Shown here piece after piece: positions 1-7,182 of a stretch of 45,586 bases of DNA. The stretch is from Clostridia bacterium (lineage in GTDB: Bacteria; Bacillota; Clostridia; Oscillospirales; CAG-272): contig JAFTNJ010000018.1 of assembly GCA_017451915.1 (NCBI GenBank), forward strand, positions 1 through 45,586, in the 5' to 3' direction. The translations under genes and the position numbers were made by a program. Every line of letters begins with the position of its first letter. The first letter of the stretch is position 1. The notes beneath the pieces are model-generated. The model was not told the origin of the DNA. It saw nothing but the letters and a program-made list of their open reading frames with translations, and ran no database searches.

Positions 1-197
1 CCCTCTCCGTCTTGCTCCGCAATCCACCTCTCCCTAAGGGAGAGGCTTTCTTTTGGGCTTGCTTATAGCTCGCCCATCTTGTTCATCACTCCGCTCGTTT
101 CCCGCTCCCCTGGTAGAACCAGGGGTTTATTTGAATACCAATCCGAGATCCTCCATCGCAACCGCGGTGGAGGCTCTGCTCTCTATAAATTTTTGGG
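1..197. repeat. Intergenic stretch with three hairpins
   Basis: No gene is visible. Three inverted repeats follow one another: 27-45 (CCTCTCCCT, one base, AGGGAGAGG), 107-125 (CCCCTGG/CCAGGGG with loop TAGAA, followed by TTTATTT) and 150-173 (CCTCCATCGC/GCGGTGGAGG, loop AACC, one G-U pair). The second resembles an intrinsic terminator on the plus strand. The first 45 bases resemble the repeat at about 11003-11057 (CCCTC-CCGTCT-GC, then CACCTCTCCC), which suggests a dispersed intergenic repeat family. Confidence 0.55.
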
Positions 198-644
198 TCA
201 CGTCAGGGATAACAAATAAAACACCACTCGGTTGCCCTTGGCGTTGACGAATTCCGCTCCGTTGGTCTCAAAGCCCAAGGATTGGTGCAGGGCGATGCTG
301 GCGGTATTCTCTACCCGGATCTGCTGGTGCACGATCTTGAACCCCATCTCCCGCGCTTTGGCAAGTCCCAGCGTCATGGCCTCCTTGGCATAGCCCCGTC
401 TCCGCTCATCGGGAAAGATCTCGGGCCCCAGGGAGATCACCTCGCGGGTGTGCTGATACAGGGAAAGACTCCCCACCAACCGTCCCTCGCTCCGCACGGC
501 AAACATTTCAAAATATCGCCCCTGAAACTCCTTGGTGTTCCACTGGGCGATCATGTCCTCCACGACCTCCATGGATACCTTGGAATACAGATATTTTTGG
601 ATCTTGGGCGCATCCACCAGGGAAAAGGGGAACAGAGTTACCAT
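198..644 (-). CDS. GNAT family N-acetyltransferase
   Basis: A 148-residue protein with the GNAT fold signature. The acetyl-CoA loop is seen in PDERRRGYAKEAMTLGLAKA, and the C-terminal VENTASIALHQSLGFETNG is the usual beta-alpha segment of RimJ/RimL-like enzymes. It should transfer acetyl from acetyl-CoA to an amine; the substrate cannot be told from sequence. The start at 644 (MVTLFPF) is preferred over an upstream in-frame start because AGGAGAAGGACGC precedes it. That ATG overlaps the prmC stop codon (ATGGTAA), which is translational coupling. Its position after prmC may hint at modification of a ribosome-associated protein, as with RimI, but this is only inference. Confidence 0.8.
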   Translation of the reverse strand: MVTLFPFSLVDAPKIQKYLYSKVSMEVVEDMIAQWNTKEFQGRYFEMFAVRSEGRLVGSLSLYQHTREVISLGPEIFPDERRRGYAKEAMTLGLAKAREMGFKIVHQQIRVENTASIALHQSLGFETNGAEFVNAKGNRVVFYLLSLT

Positions 645-1474
645 GCGTCCTTCTCCTCTCTTGCCAGATAGACCACCCGCTGATTGCCACCGTAGTCCTT
701 GAGGATCCGACAAACGGGAAAGCCCGCTCTCGCCCCCAGCTGACCTACCGCCTCGGCCTGATCGTAGCCTACCTCAAAGAGGAAAAAGCCCTCGGGCTTG
801 AGCCGTTCTCCGTGCATCTGCAGGATCTTACGATAGAAAAGCAATCCGTCCTCCCCGCCGTCCAACGCCGCCTGCGGCTCTGCCCCCACCTCGGGTGCAA
901 GCCCCTCCAGATCCTTGGTGGGAATGTAGGGGGGATTGGAGAGAATGGCGTCCAGAGGGCGGTCGCTGACGTAGGTGGGCAGGAGAACGTCGGCGCACAG
1001 ACACTCCATGCGGTCATCCACACCCTGCCGCTCGCCGTTCCGCCGCGCTACCTCCAGGGTCCCCGGGAATTTATCCACCGCCACGCAACGGGTGTCGGGA
1101 CGCTCGCAGAGCACCGACACGGCAATGCAACCGCTCCCGGTGCAAAGATCGGCAAAATAAGCCCCCCGCGGCAGAAGCCGAATGGCCTCCTCCACCAAGA
1201 TCTCGGTGTCCGAGCGCGGGATCAGGCAGGCAGGGGAGACCTCGTAGGTCTGACGGTAAAAGGTCCACTCTCCCAAAAGATATTGCAGGGGATAGCGCAC
1301 CTCCCGCTTTTGCACCGCCGCCTCCAGGGCGGGCTCGGTATAGTCCCGCTCCGGGGTGAGGCGTACCAAGGTGGGGTTGGCCTTGCAAAAGCGCTCCAAC
1401 AGCAGCACCGCGTCCCACTCGGCGTTTTCAATTCCTGCGCGCTCCAGGCGCAAGCAAAGCTCCCGATAGGTCAT
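638..1474 (-). CDS. prmC: Peptide chain release factor N5-glutamine methyltransferase
   Basis: A 278-residue protein of normal PrmC length. It uses S-adenosylmethionine to methylate the glutamine of the GGQ motif in release factors RF1 and RF2. The N-terminal helical substrate-binding part includes PLQYLLGEWTFY (62-73). The Rossmann methyltransferase domain has the SAM-binding DLCTGSG (109-115) and the catalytic NPPY (180-183), followed by IPTKDLEGL and the EPQAALDGGEDGL segment typical of the family. The start has GAGGA upstream. prmC is often next to prfA; here prfA would lie outside this neighbourhood, because the next genes run on the other strand. It is coupled to the GNAT gene through a 7-base overlap. 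Confidence 0.95.
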   Translation of the reverse strand: MTYRELCLRLERAGIENAEWDAVLLLERFCKANPTLVRLTPERDYTEPALEAAVQKREVRYPLQYLLGEWTFYRQTYEVSPACLIPRSDTEILVEEAIRLLPRGAYFADLCTGSGCIAVSVLCERPDTRCVAVDKFPGTLEVARRNGERQGVDDRMECLCADVLLPTYVSDRPLDAILSNPPYIPTKDLEGLAPEVGAEPQAALDGGEDGLLFYRKILQMHGERLKPEGFFLFEVGYDQAEAVGQLGARAGFPVCRILKDYGGNQRVVYLAREEKDAW

Positions 1475-1564
1475 GTTTCGTCCTCTTTTTCTATAATATA
1501 GGTATATCTTATCATAAGGGAGGGAAAAAAGAAAGGGATTTTACAAAAAAATTTTCAATTCCAC

Positions 1565-1592
1565 TTGATTTTTTCAAAAAAAATGGTATACT
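1565..1592 (+). promoter_or_regulatory. Sigma-A promoter for the 77-residue membrane protein
   Basis: TTGATT at 1565-1570, a 16-base spacer and TATACT at 1587-1592 with an extended -10 (TGG just before). The ATG at 1643 follows about 40 bases downstream of the expected transcription start. Confidence 0.7.
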
Positions 1593-1642
1593 GGTATTAG
1601 AGTTGTCGGAGTGTTACGCTCTGTCCCGAAAGGAGAACTATC

Positions 1643-1876
1643 ATGGCTAAAGAAAACTACGTTGTTGTGGAGAAAAAGAACACCCTTTGGAAGATTCTTG
1701 GCATCGTTGCCGCCGTGGCCGCGATCTGCCTGGTTGTTGGTAAAATGTACCAGCTCTTCCTCCGCAAAAAAGAGACTGCCTTGGAAGCGACAGACGACGA
1801 ACTGGAGATGCTGGACGAATTGGCAGAGGAGCAGGAAGCCCTGGAGGCTACCGAGGACGCCGATCTGCAGGCTTAA
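1643..1876 (+). CDS. Small single-pass membrane protein with acidic tail
   Basis: A 77-residue protein not recognised as a named family. Residues 1-16 are hydrophilic and charged. Residues 18-37 (WKILGIVAAVAAICLVVGKM) form one transmembrane helix. The C-terminal half is strongly acidic with many Glu, Asp and Ala (DDELEMLDELAEEQEALEATEDAD) and is likely helical or coiled. The start follows GAAAGGAGAACTATC. It has its own promoter upstream and an intrinsic terminator just downstream, so it is probably mainly monocistronic. Function is unknown; the form resembles small membrane proteins that scaffold or tether partners. Confidence 0.8.
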   Translation: MAKENYVVVEKKNTLWKILGIVAAVAAICLVVGKMYQLFLRKKETALEATDDELEMLDELAEEQEALEATEDADLQA

Positions 1877-1888
1877 TCCAAATTCCAC

Positions 1889-1922
1889 CGCTTTCCCGTT
1901 TTCCCAAACGGGAAGGCGTTTT
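1889..1922 (+). terminator. Intrinsic terminator
   Basis: A 13-base-pair stem CGCTTTCCCGTTT / AAACGGGAAGGCG (one G-U) with loop TCCC, followed by TTTT. It separates the small membrane protein gene from rbfA. No clear promoter lies between it and rbfA, so rbfA may depend on read-through. Confidence 0.8.
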
Positions 1923-1958
1923 CACATTTCAAGAGAAACAAGAAAGGGATCAACCCAT

Positions 1959-2339
1959 ATGGCTAAATACAGACGCGGCAGGATCAACGAGGAAATTCAA
2001 AAGGAAATGACCATGATCCTGCGCAGAGTCAAAGACCCTCGGGTCAGCGACGCCTTTATCAGCGTTACGGCGGCCGATTGCACCGCCGACCTGAAATACG
2101 CAAAAATCTATTACTCGGCACTGCAGGGAGATAAGAAGGAGATCGCCAAAGGCCTCAAGGCCGCCACCGGCTTTATTCGTCGGGAACTGGCCAGCTCCCT
2201 CAACCTCCGCATTACCCCCGAGCTCACCTTCCTGCCCGATGATTCGGTGGCCTACGGTGCGCACATCGCATCGATCCTGAACGGTCTGGAGATCACCCCC
2301 GAGGAAGAGGAAGCAGAGGACGGGAACGATCATGAGTGA
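1959..2339 (+). CDS. rbfA: Ribosome-binding factor A
   Basis: A 126-residue protein of the RbfA KH-like fold that assists 30S subunit and 16S rRNA 5'-end maturation. The conserved start MAKYRRGRINEEIQKEM is followed by VKDPRVSDAFISVTA, LKYAKIYYSALQGDK and the ending IRRELASSLNLRITPELTF, all typical of RbfA. The C-terminal tail is acidic. The start at 1959 is set by homology of the N terminus and by AAGAAAGGG upstream. Its last bases overlap the next gene (ATGAGTGA), the common rbfA-nrnA order in Firmicutes. truB, often next in that cluster, is absent here. Confidence 0.95.
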   Translation: MAKYRRGRINEEIQKEMTMILRRVKDPRVSDAFISVTAADCTADLKYAKIYYSALQGDKKEIAKGLKAATGFIRRELASSLNLRITPELTFLPDDSVAYGAHIASILNGLEITPEEEEAEDGNDHE

Positions 2340-3330
2340 ATTTCGCAGTCTTTCCTTTGAGGAAGTGATCCGTGCTTTGGAGACCCCCGCCGACACCCTG
2401 GTGCTCTTTCACCGCAATCCCGACGCCGACGCGGTAGGCTCGGCCTTTGTAATGAAAAAGATCCTCTCGGATCTCGGCTCCCGCGCCCTTTGCGTTTGTT
2501 GTGATGAGGTTCCCGCGCGCCTGCGGTTTTTGACCGACGGGGAGCAGGAAAGCGTATTGCCGGAGGCCATTCCCGAGGACTTTGTTCCCGAGCGTATCGT
2601 TAGCGTGGACACCGCCTCGCCCAACCAGCTGGGCTCCCTGTGGGAGCTCTACGAGGGACAGATCCAGCTGATGATCGATCACCACGGCATGGGAGAGCCC
2701 TACGCCGACCACTACATCCGTCCCGAGGCCGCCGCCACGGGAGAGCTGATGTTTGATCTGGTAAAGCAGCTGGCCACCGACGGTCGTGTGGTCATCACCG
2801 ACGCCCTTTGCACCAATCTTTACGCGGCCATCAGCGGAGACACGGGCTGCTTCCGCTTTTCCAACGTGACCGCCGAAACCCACCTGCGCGCCGCCGAACT
2901 GATGGCCAGCGGCATTGATTGCGCCGAGATCAACCACCGTTTGTATGAGAGCAAAAGCATGGAGCAGCTCCGCGCCCAGGGGGCCGGCATCTCCAACCTC
3001 CAGCTCTTTGCCGAGGGAAAGATCGCCGTGATCACCTTCCCCTACGCCCTCAAGGCCGCTCTTGGTCTGCGGGACGAGCATCTGGAAACCCTGGTAGACG
3101 TGGCACGCTCCTTGAGTGGCGTTCAGTTGGCGATCTCGATCCGTCAACCCGGCACCGAAGGCGTCTTCCGCGTATCCACCCGTTCCTCCTGCGACTATGA
3201 CGTTGCGGCTCTTTGCGCCGCCTTTGGCGGTGGAGGACACAAAAAGGCCGCCGGTTGCACCGTTACCGCCGCCGACATGGACGACGCCGTCCGCAAGCTT
3301 CTTTCCGCCATCGACGCGGAGCAATTATAA
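2332..3330 (+). CDS. nrnA: DHH/DHHA1 phosphoesterase, NrnA-like oligoribonuclease
   Basis: A 332-residue DHH-family phosphoesterase. NrnA degrades short RNA oligomers (nanoRNA) and pAp. Seen here: HRNPDADAVGSA at about residues 28-38 (first metal motif), the second-motif aspartate region SVDTASPNQLG, the signature DHHGMGEPYADHY, DALCTNLYAAISGDTGCF, and the C-terminal DHHA1 substrate-binding GGGGHKKAAGC near residue 303. All metal ligands expected of the family appear present. It is translationally coupled to rbfA by an 8-base overlap. Assignment to NrnA rather than another DHH subfamily rests on length and on the rbfA neighbour. Confidence 0.9.
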   Translation: MSEFRSLSFEEVIRALETPADTLVLFHRNPDADAVGSAFVMKKILSDLGSRALCVCCDEVPARLRFLTDGEQESVLPEAIPEDFVPERIVSVDTASPNQLGSLWELYEGQIQLMIDHHGMGEPYADHYIRPEAAATGELMFDLVKQLATDGRVVITDALCTNLYAAISGDTGCFRFSNVTAETHLRAAELMASGIDCAEINHRLYESKSMEQLRAQGAGISNLQLFAEGKIAVITFPYALKAALGLRDEHLETLVDVARSLSGVQLAISIRQPGTEGVFRVSTRSSCDYDVAALCAAFGGGGHKKAAGCTVTAADMDDAVRKLLSAIDAEQL

Positions 3331-3347
3331 CGCGAACTGAATAAATC

Positions 3348-3399
3348 ACCTCCCGTTTGGTCAATGCTAAAGGCACAACAACCAAACAGGAGGTTTTTT
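3348..3399 (+). promoter_or_regulatory. Terminator-like hairpin that buries the spoIIR ribosome site
   Basis: ACCTCCCGTTTGGT (3348-3361) pairs with ACCAAACAGGAGGT (3381-3394) at 13 of 14 positions across a 19-base loop. Six T residues follow (3394-3399). The downstream arm contains AGGAGG (3388-3393), the only ribosome site for spoIIR at 3400. The structure can act as a terminator for rbfA-nrnA, or block translation of spoIIR on read-through transcripts. Structure only; no function shown. Confidence 0.65.
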
Positions 3400-4014
3400 A
3401 TGCAAAAACGTTTACTTATCGCCTTTTTCGCCCTTTCGTCCTTCCTTCTCTTTTTGGGATTGCTCCCGGTACACGGAGAGGAGGAGGTCTACCAAAGCGT
3501 GGTACGGCTCCACGTACTGGCCAACTCCGACGATCCCACAGATCAAGCCCTGAAGCTGGAGGTGCGGGATGCCGTACTGGAGGTAACCGCTCCCCTGCTG
3601 GCCGACTGTGGCTCCTGCGAGGAGGCCTGCCAACGCCTGCGGGAGCACGAGGAGGAGATCCTGACCGCCGCCCGCGGAGTGATTGCCGCGGCAGGACGGG
3701 AGGATCCCGTAACCATGGTATTGGGAGAGGAGGACTACCCGCGGCGAAGCTACGATAGCTTTTGCTTCCCCGCCGGCACCTACACGTCCCTGCGGCTCTG
3801 CATTGGGAACGCGGAGGGGCAGAACTGGTGGTGCTGTCTCTTCCCTCCCCTGTGCCTTGGGAGCAGTACCGTTTCCCCCGAGGGGGCCGAGGATGCCTTC
3901 CTCGAGGTGGGGCTGACCCCCGACCAATACAAGATCATCACCGAAACCGAAAAGCCGGTCTACCGTGTTCGCTTTAAGCTCCTGGAGCTTTTGGAGGACT
4001 GGTTTGGGAAATAA
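3400..4014 (+). CDS. spoIIR: Stage II sporulation protein R
   Basis: A 204-residue protein matching SpoIIR, the forespore-made secreted signal that activates SpoIIGA to process pro-sigma-E in the mother cell. Residues 1-22 form an uncleaved or cleaved export segment (MQKRLLIAFFALSSFLLFLG). The mature part opens with the family hallmark VVRLHVLANSDDPTDQALKL and KVRDAVL-like EVRDAVLEV. Also present are MVLGEEDYPRRSYDSFCFPAGTY and GQNWWCCLFPPLCL, strongly typical of SpoIIR. The start at 3400 has a perfect AGGAGG six bases upstream; an in-frame start at 3364 is rejected because it lies in the hairpin. No convincing sigma-F promoter was found by eye. It implies a spore-forming lineage. Confidence 0.95.
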   Translation: MQKRLLIAFFALSSFLLFLGLLPVHGEEEVYQSVVRLHVLANSDDPTDQALKLEVRDAVLEVTAPLLADCGSCEEACQRLREHEEEILTAARGVIAAAGREDPVTMVLGEEDYPRRSYDSFCFPAGTYTSLRLCIGNAEGQNWWCCLFPPLCLGSSTVSPEGAEDAFLEVGLTPDQYKIITETEKPVYRVRFKLLELLEDWFGK

Positions 4015-4019
4015 GACGG

Positions 4020-4058
4020 AAGGGACACTCCCGCAACGGAAGCGTCCCTTTTCTTCTT
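4020..4058 (+). terminator. Terminator after spoIIR
   Basis: AAGGGACACTCCC (4020-4032) pairs with GGAAGCGTCCCTT (4038-4050) with two mismatches, followed by TTTTCTTCTTATTTT. It lies between the convergent ends of spoIIR and the next minus-strand gene. Confidence 0.65.
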
Positions 4059-4602
4059 ATTTTCCTTCCGCCATGCGGTCCTCTTGGTGCATATAGTAGC
4101 GGAGCTTGCAACGGCGAATCAGAATTCCCGCCGTCATCAGCAGCAAAGCCAGATAGATCAACGCCAAGCCGCTGCCCTTGACCGCCGATTCGGTGTTGGG
4201 AATCAGATCTTCGCCGCCCTCGGTCACTACCACCACGTGGGTCACGCGGTCATAATTCACAACGCCCTCCCAGCGGTGTCCGATCTCCCATTTGGTACGG
4301 GGCGGCAGCTGCATCCCCTCCAGGGTCAGGGTCTCCTCCTGCCCGTCGCCGTCGCTGACGGTCACCTTGAGTGATTGGATATTCACGGCCTCGTCGGTGG
4401 GATTGAACAGGCTTCCGTACAGATCCAAAACGTAGGTCTGATCGTTTTTATTGAGTAGGGAGGCCGACACCGTGACCTCCTCCTGAACCTCCAGCCCCGA
4501 GGGAGCGGTGGGGATCCACTCCAGTGCCGCGAGCAGGCACCAAAGCAGACACAGCAGGATCAAGCCTGCAATCAGTAAATTCGCTCCGATATGCTTTAAC
4601 AT
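4057..4602 (-). CDS. Membrane protein with two TM segments and an outside Ig-like domain
   Basis: A 181-residue protein of unknown family. A transmembrane helix lies at about residues 6-28 (NLLIAGLILLCLLWCLLAAL). An extracytoplasmic domain of about 100 residues follows, with beta-rich phrases (VTVSASLLNKNDQTYVLDLYG, FNPTDEAVNIQSLKVTVSDG) that read like an Ig-like fold. A second helix spans about 143-163 (GLALIYLALLLMTAGILI) before a short basic tail. The start at 4602 is preferred over a GTG at 4641 because GGAAAGGAAG precedes it. It sits 25 bases after nagA and is probably co-transcribed with it. No catalytic motif was seen. Confidence 0.75.
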   Translation of the reverse strand: MLKHIGANLLIAGLILLCLLWCLLAALEWIPTAPSGLEVQEEVTVSASLLNKNDQTYVLDLYGSLFNPTDEAVNIQSLKVTVSDGDGQEETLTLEGMQLPPRTKWEIGHRWEGVVNYDRVTHVVVVTEGGEDLIPNTESAVKGSGLALIYLALLLMTAGILIRRCKLRYYMHQEDRMAEGK

Positions 4603-4627
4603 CGCTTTCTTCCTTTCCTTATTTGAT

Positions 4628-5755
4628 TTACGCGTTGACACAGCAACCGCGCCAGATCACGTTGGTGATCTGCAATTCGGGATCCACCACCAGCAGATTG
4701 GCTAGCTTGCCCGCCTCGATGCTTCCCACCTTCTTCTCAATGCCTACCATGCGCGCCGGGTTGACCGTGGCACAGGCAATGGCCTCCTCCAGGGGAATCG
4801 ACGCGAACTTCATCAGATTCTTGACTCCGTCCCAAAGCTCCAGAGTGCTTCCCGCAAGAACGCCGTCCAGGGTCAACGCCCGTCCATCCACCACCTGCAC
4901 CGGCTGACCGGCAATGGAATAGGTGCCGTCGGGACATCCCGTGGCCTCCATGGAATCGGTGATGAGCACCAACCGCTCCCGACCAAGGCAACGGTAGGCC
5001 AGCTTGACCATCTCGGGACAAACGTGCACGCCGTCCACAATCAGCTCACTGTACGCCCGGGGATCCGTCAGAGCCACGCTCACCGCGCCGCCGTCCCGAT
5101 GATGCAGGGGCGGCATGGCGTTAAACAAATGGGTAAAGGAGGTAACGCCCCGCGTCAACGCCTCCTCGGCCTCCTTGGCCGTGGCGGCGGTATGCCCCAA
5201 TCCCAGGGTGGTTCCATAGGATCTGGCAATGGCGGTAAACAGCCCGTTGGTGTCCAACTCAAAGGCCGCCGTAAGGTGGCTGGGCAGGGTCACGCGGGAA
5301 AGGAAATTCATCAGCTCCTCGGCGTCAAGCTCGGCCAACAGATGGGTGGGATGGGCTCCCCGCTTTTGGGGATTGAGGTAGCGTCCCTCAAAATGGATCC
5401 CGTCAAAGTCACAGGCCTGGATCCGATCCATCGCCTGCAACCATTCCTCGGGCGTTGCCGAGGCCAGGGTGGGAAACACCGAGGTGACGCCGTGGCGAAG
5501 ATACTCCGCCTTCATGGTCTGCATCTGTTCCTCCGTGGCCGTGGAAAAATCGTAGCCGCTCCGCCCGTGGGTGTGCACGTCGATCAGACCGGGCAACAGA
5601 TAGGCTCCCGAAAGATCGACCTCGCTATCGGCAACAATGCCGCGACAGTCCTCTCCCACCGCAATAATCCGACCGTTCTCCAGGAGAACGGGACAATCCC
5701 GCCTCCAAACGCCCGCGGCGTCCCAGACGGCGGCTCCCTGCAACCGTTGTTTCAT
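4628..5755 (-). CDS. nagA: N-acetylglucosamine-6-phosphate deacetylase
   Basis: A 375-residue amidohydrolase that deacetylates GlcNAc-6-phosphate to glucosamine-6-phosphate in amino-sugar and cell-wall recycling. Seen: the metal-binding GLIDVHTHGRSGYDF, the substrate and metal motif HFEGRYLNPQKRGAHP, the histidines in LGLGHTAATAKEAEE and FTHLFNAMPPLHHRDGG, and the catalytic aspartate in LITDSMEATG. The C terminus has the typical NPARMVGIEKKVGSIEAGKLA. The start at 5755 follows AAAGGAGG with a 9-base gap; an upstream ATG at 5776 lacks such a site. A good promoter lies at 5788-5816. No nagB is adjacent. Confidence 0.93.
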   Translation of the reverse strand: MKQRLQGAAVWDAAGVWRRDCPVLLENGRIIAVGEDCRGIVADSEVDLSGAYLLPGLIDVHTHGRSGYDFSTATEEQMQTMKAEYLRHGVTSVFPTLASATPEEWLQAMDRIQACDFDGIHFEGRYLNPQKRGAHPTHLLAELDAEELMNFLSRVTLPSHLTAAFELDTNGLFTAIARSYGTTLGLGHTAATAKEAEEALTRGVTSFTHLFNAMPPLHHRDGGAVSVALTDPRAYSELIVDGVHVCPEMVKLAYRCLGRERLVLITDSMEATGCPDGTYSIAGQPVQVVDGRALTLDGVLAGSTLELWDGVKNLMKFASIPLEEAIACATVNPARMVGIEKKVGSIEAGKLANLLVVDPELQITNVIWRGCCVNA

Positions 5756-5787
5756 GCTTCCAAGCCTCCTTTGCATATTCTGTCTTT

Positions 5788-5816
5788 ATTATAGCATTGG
5801 AAAGGGATTTTGTCTA
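5788..5816 (-). promoter_or_regulatory. Sigma-A promoter for nagA
   Basis: On the minus strand TAGACA (5811-5816), a 17-base spacer and TATAAT (5788-5793), about 33 bases before the nagA start. Confidence 0.8.
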
Positions 5817-5895
5817 CCGCTTTTTTCAAAAAAAGCCACTTCGGCCGGCACTTTGTTTTGAAAATGTTCTCCTTGCCAAGCGTTACCGTTCTGTC

Positions 5896-5920
5896 ACTTT
5901 TTCTTTTCTCGGCATATACT
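5896..5920 (+). promoter_or_regulatory. Possible sporulation (sigma-E/K type) promoter
   Basis: CATATACT at 5913-5920 fits the -10 of mother-cell sigma factors (sigma-K CATAnnnT; sigma-E CATACAnT with one change), with AC at 5896-5897, 15 bases upstream, as a sigma-K-like -35. A sigma-A reading (TGTCAC-17-TATACT) has a poor -35. Inference only. Confidence 0.35.
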
Positions 5921-5956
5921 GCCCTTGAAATGGAACCAACGAAAGGAGAACCCCTT

Positions 5957-6187
5957 ATGAAACTGGATAAACGAATGTTGGACCGTCTGCTGACCATGAA
6001 CGACGAGCAGCTGACCCAAGTGATCCAAAGCATTGCCACCGAGGCCGGCATTGACCCCGCCACGCTGGGATTGCAGACCGATCAGATCCAAGCCCTGCGG
6101 GCCGCCTTGGGCGGAGCCACGGAGGAGGATCTGCAGCGTATGGGAGAGGTGTATCAGGCCTATCGTCAAAATCGGAGATCGCCGTGA
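5957..6187 (+). CDS. Small helical protein, first of a three-gene set
   Basis: A 76-residue soluble protein (MKLDKRMLDRLLTMNDEQLT...) without a transmembrane segment. It is rich in Leu, Gln and acidic residues and looks all-helical (QLTQVIQSIATEAGIDPATL, IQALRAALGGATEEDLQRM). The start follows GAAAGGAGAACCCCTT. It is 25 bases ahead of the next gene on the same strand, and all three genes have strong ribosome sites, so they are probably one operon. No named family is recognised. The preceding promoter-like site suggests expression during sporulation, which would fit the spoIIR-bearing genome but is unproven. Confidence 0.75.
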   Translation: MKLDKRMLDRLLTMNDEQLTQVIQSIATEAGIDPATLGLQTDQIQALRAALGGATEEDLQRMGEVYQAYRQNRRSP

Positions 6188-6212
6188 CGCGAGTCTGCGA
6201 AAGGAGGATCCT

Positions 6213-6662
6213 ATGAATACCCCTTTGCAAAATTCCACTCCGGCCTCCCCGCCCATGGGAGAGGCGTTGCAGCAGCTGCTGGCGAACCCCGACCTGCTCC
6301 GACGGGTGCGGGAGATCCTTGCGCCCACCGCTGAGACCCCCGCAGATGCTCCCTCCGAGGATTCCCCCGTCTCGGCCGCGCCATCCACACCCCCACCCGC
6401 AACGGACGGCTTGGCCTCCTTGCTGGGAGACCCCGCGCTGTTGGAAAAGCTTCCCCAGATCATGGCCACGGTAAAGCCGTTGCTTGCCACCCTTCCAACC
6501 ACGCCCCCGGCGCAAGCCGCGGAGCCCAAGTCGCTCCCCGCCTGTCGGGACCATCTTCTGCTCTCCCTGAAGCCCTTTCTCTCTCCCACCCGTCGGGACG
6601 CGGTGGATACCATTCTCCGCATCGCCCGCCTGGGTGAGATCCTGGGTCAGCTGAAGTCTTGA
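6213..6662 (+). CDS. Proline/alanine-rich small protein, second of three
   Basis: A 149-residue protein. Two short helical units with similar wording, GEALQQLLANPDLLRRVREIL (about 16-36) and GLASLLGDPALLEKLPQIMATV (about 65-86), may be an internal duplication. They are joined by a low-complexity Pro/Ala/Ser/Thr linker. A conserved-looking C-terminal helix (SLKPFLSPTRRDAVDTILRI) follows. No signal peptide or catalytic motif. The start has AAGGAGG six bases upstream. It is eleven bases ahead of the third gene. Function unknown. Confidence 0.75.
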   Translation: MNTPLQNSTPASPPMGEALQQLLANPDLLRRVREILAPTAETPADAPSEDSPVSAAPSTPPPATDGLASLLGDPALLEKLPQIMATVKPLLATLPTTPPAQAAEPKSLPACRDHLLLSLKPFLSPTRRDAVDTILRIARLGEILGQLKS

Positions 6663-6673
6663 GGAGGTGCGCC

Positions 6674-7069
6674 ATGTATTCCCGTTCTACCAATCCCTCG
6701 GGACGTCCCATTCGGATCCCCGAGCATTACAGCGGAAGTGCCTTTGCCACGTCGCCTCCCCTTGCCGCAGAGCCCCTTCCAAAAAGACGCCTGCCTGAGG
6801 TCGCCACGCCCTCGCCGCCCAAGGAGCCCCCCGTTCCCCAGGAGCCCCCCCGCCGTGCCGAGGAACCTTCCCCTGCGCCCACGCTCCCCCTCCCGTTGCC
6901 GCCGCCCCATCCGGCACCGCCCGCGGGAGGCTTGGGGATCTCCCTCCCCTTCCTCCACGGCATCCACTCCGACGACCTTCTGCTCCTGGGATTGATCCTC
7001 CTTCTGGCTCAAAATCAGCAGGACACCTCCACCCTGCTTTGGCTGGCACTCCTTCTGTTTTGCGGTTAA
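6674..7069 (+). CDS. Proline-rich protein with hydrophobic C terminus, third of three
   Basis: A 131-residue protein. It opens with YSRSTNPSGRPIRIPEHYSG, runs through about 55 residues of extreme proline content, and ends with DDLLLLGLILLLAQNQQDTS and LLWLALLLFCG, two hydrophobic stretches that could insert in or lie on a membrane. My impression, not checked, is that small proteins with an IPxxYxGxAF start and a DDxLLLGLILLL ending recur in spore-forming Clostridia. The start has GAGGAGG upstream. High C content on the plus strand comes from proline codons. Function unknown; a role in spore envelope is only a guess. Confidence 0.7.
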   Translation: MYSRSTNPSGRPIRIPEHYSGSAFATSPPLAAEPLPKRRLPEVATPSPPKEPPVPQEPPRRAEEPSPAPTLPLPLPPPHPAPPAGGLGISLPFLHGIHSDDLLLLGLILLLAQNQQDTSTLLWLALLLFCG

Positions 7070-7116
7070 AGGACGAAATCCGTCGCTTTTTGCGAAAAAA
7101 GGTTTGCAAAAGGCTC

Positions 7117-7145
7117 TTGTAATTCCCAGGAAAATGTGGTATGAT
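7117..7145 (+). promoter_or_regulatory. Sigma-A promoter for the VanZ-phosphoesterase/trxA unit
   Basis: TTGTAA (7117-7122), a 17-base spacer and TATGAT (7140-7145), with the coding start at 7183. Confidence 0.75.
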
Positions 7146-7182
7146 AGTTACACCGATCATATCATAGGGAATTACATAGATT

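Noticed and set aside
1611-1958. N-terminal extension of rbfA to 1611
   Set aside because: It overlaps a better gene in another frame and a terminator; RbfA starts at MAKYRRG.
3290-3399. Sigma-F promoter for spoIIR
   Set aside because: No convincing -35 GTATA/GCATA with a GGnnAnAnT -10 could be seen at proper spacing.
4603-4641. GTG start at 4641 for the two-TM protein
   Set aside because: It overlaps nagA, lacks a ribosome site, and the ATG at 4602 has GGAAAGGAAG upstream.
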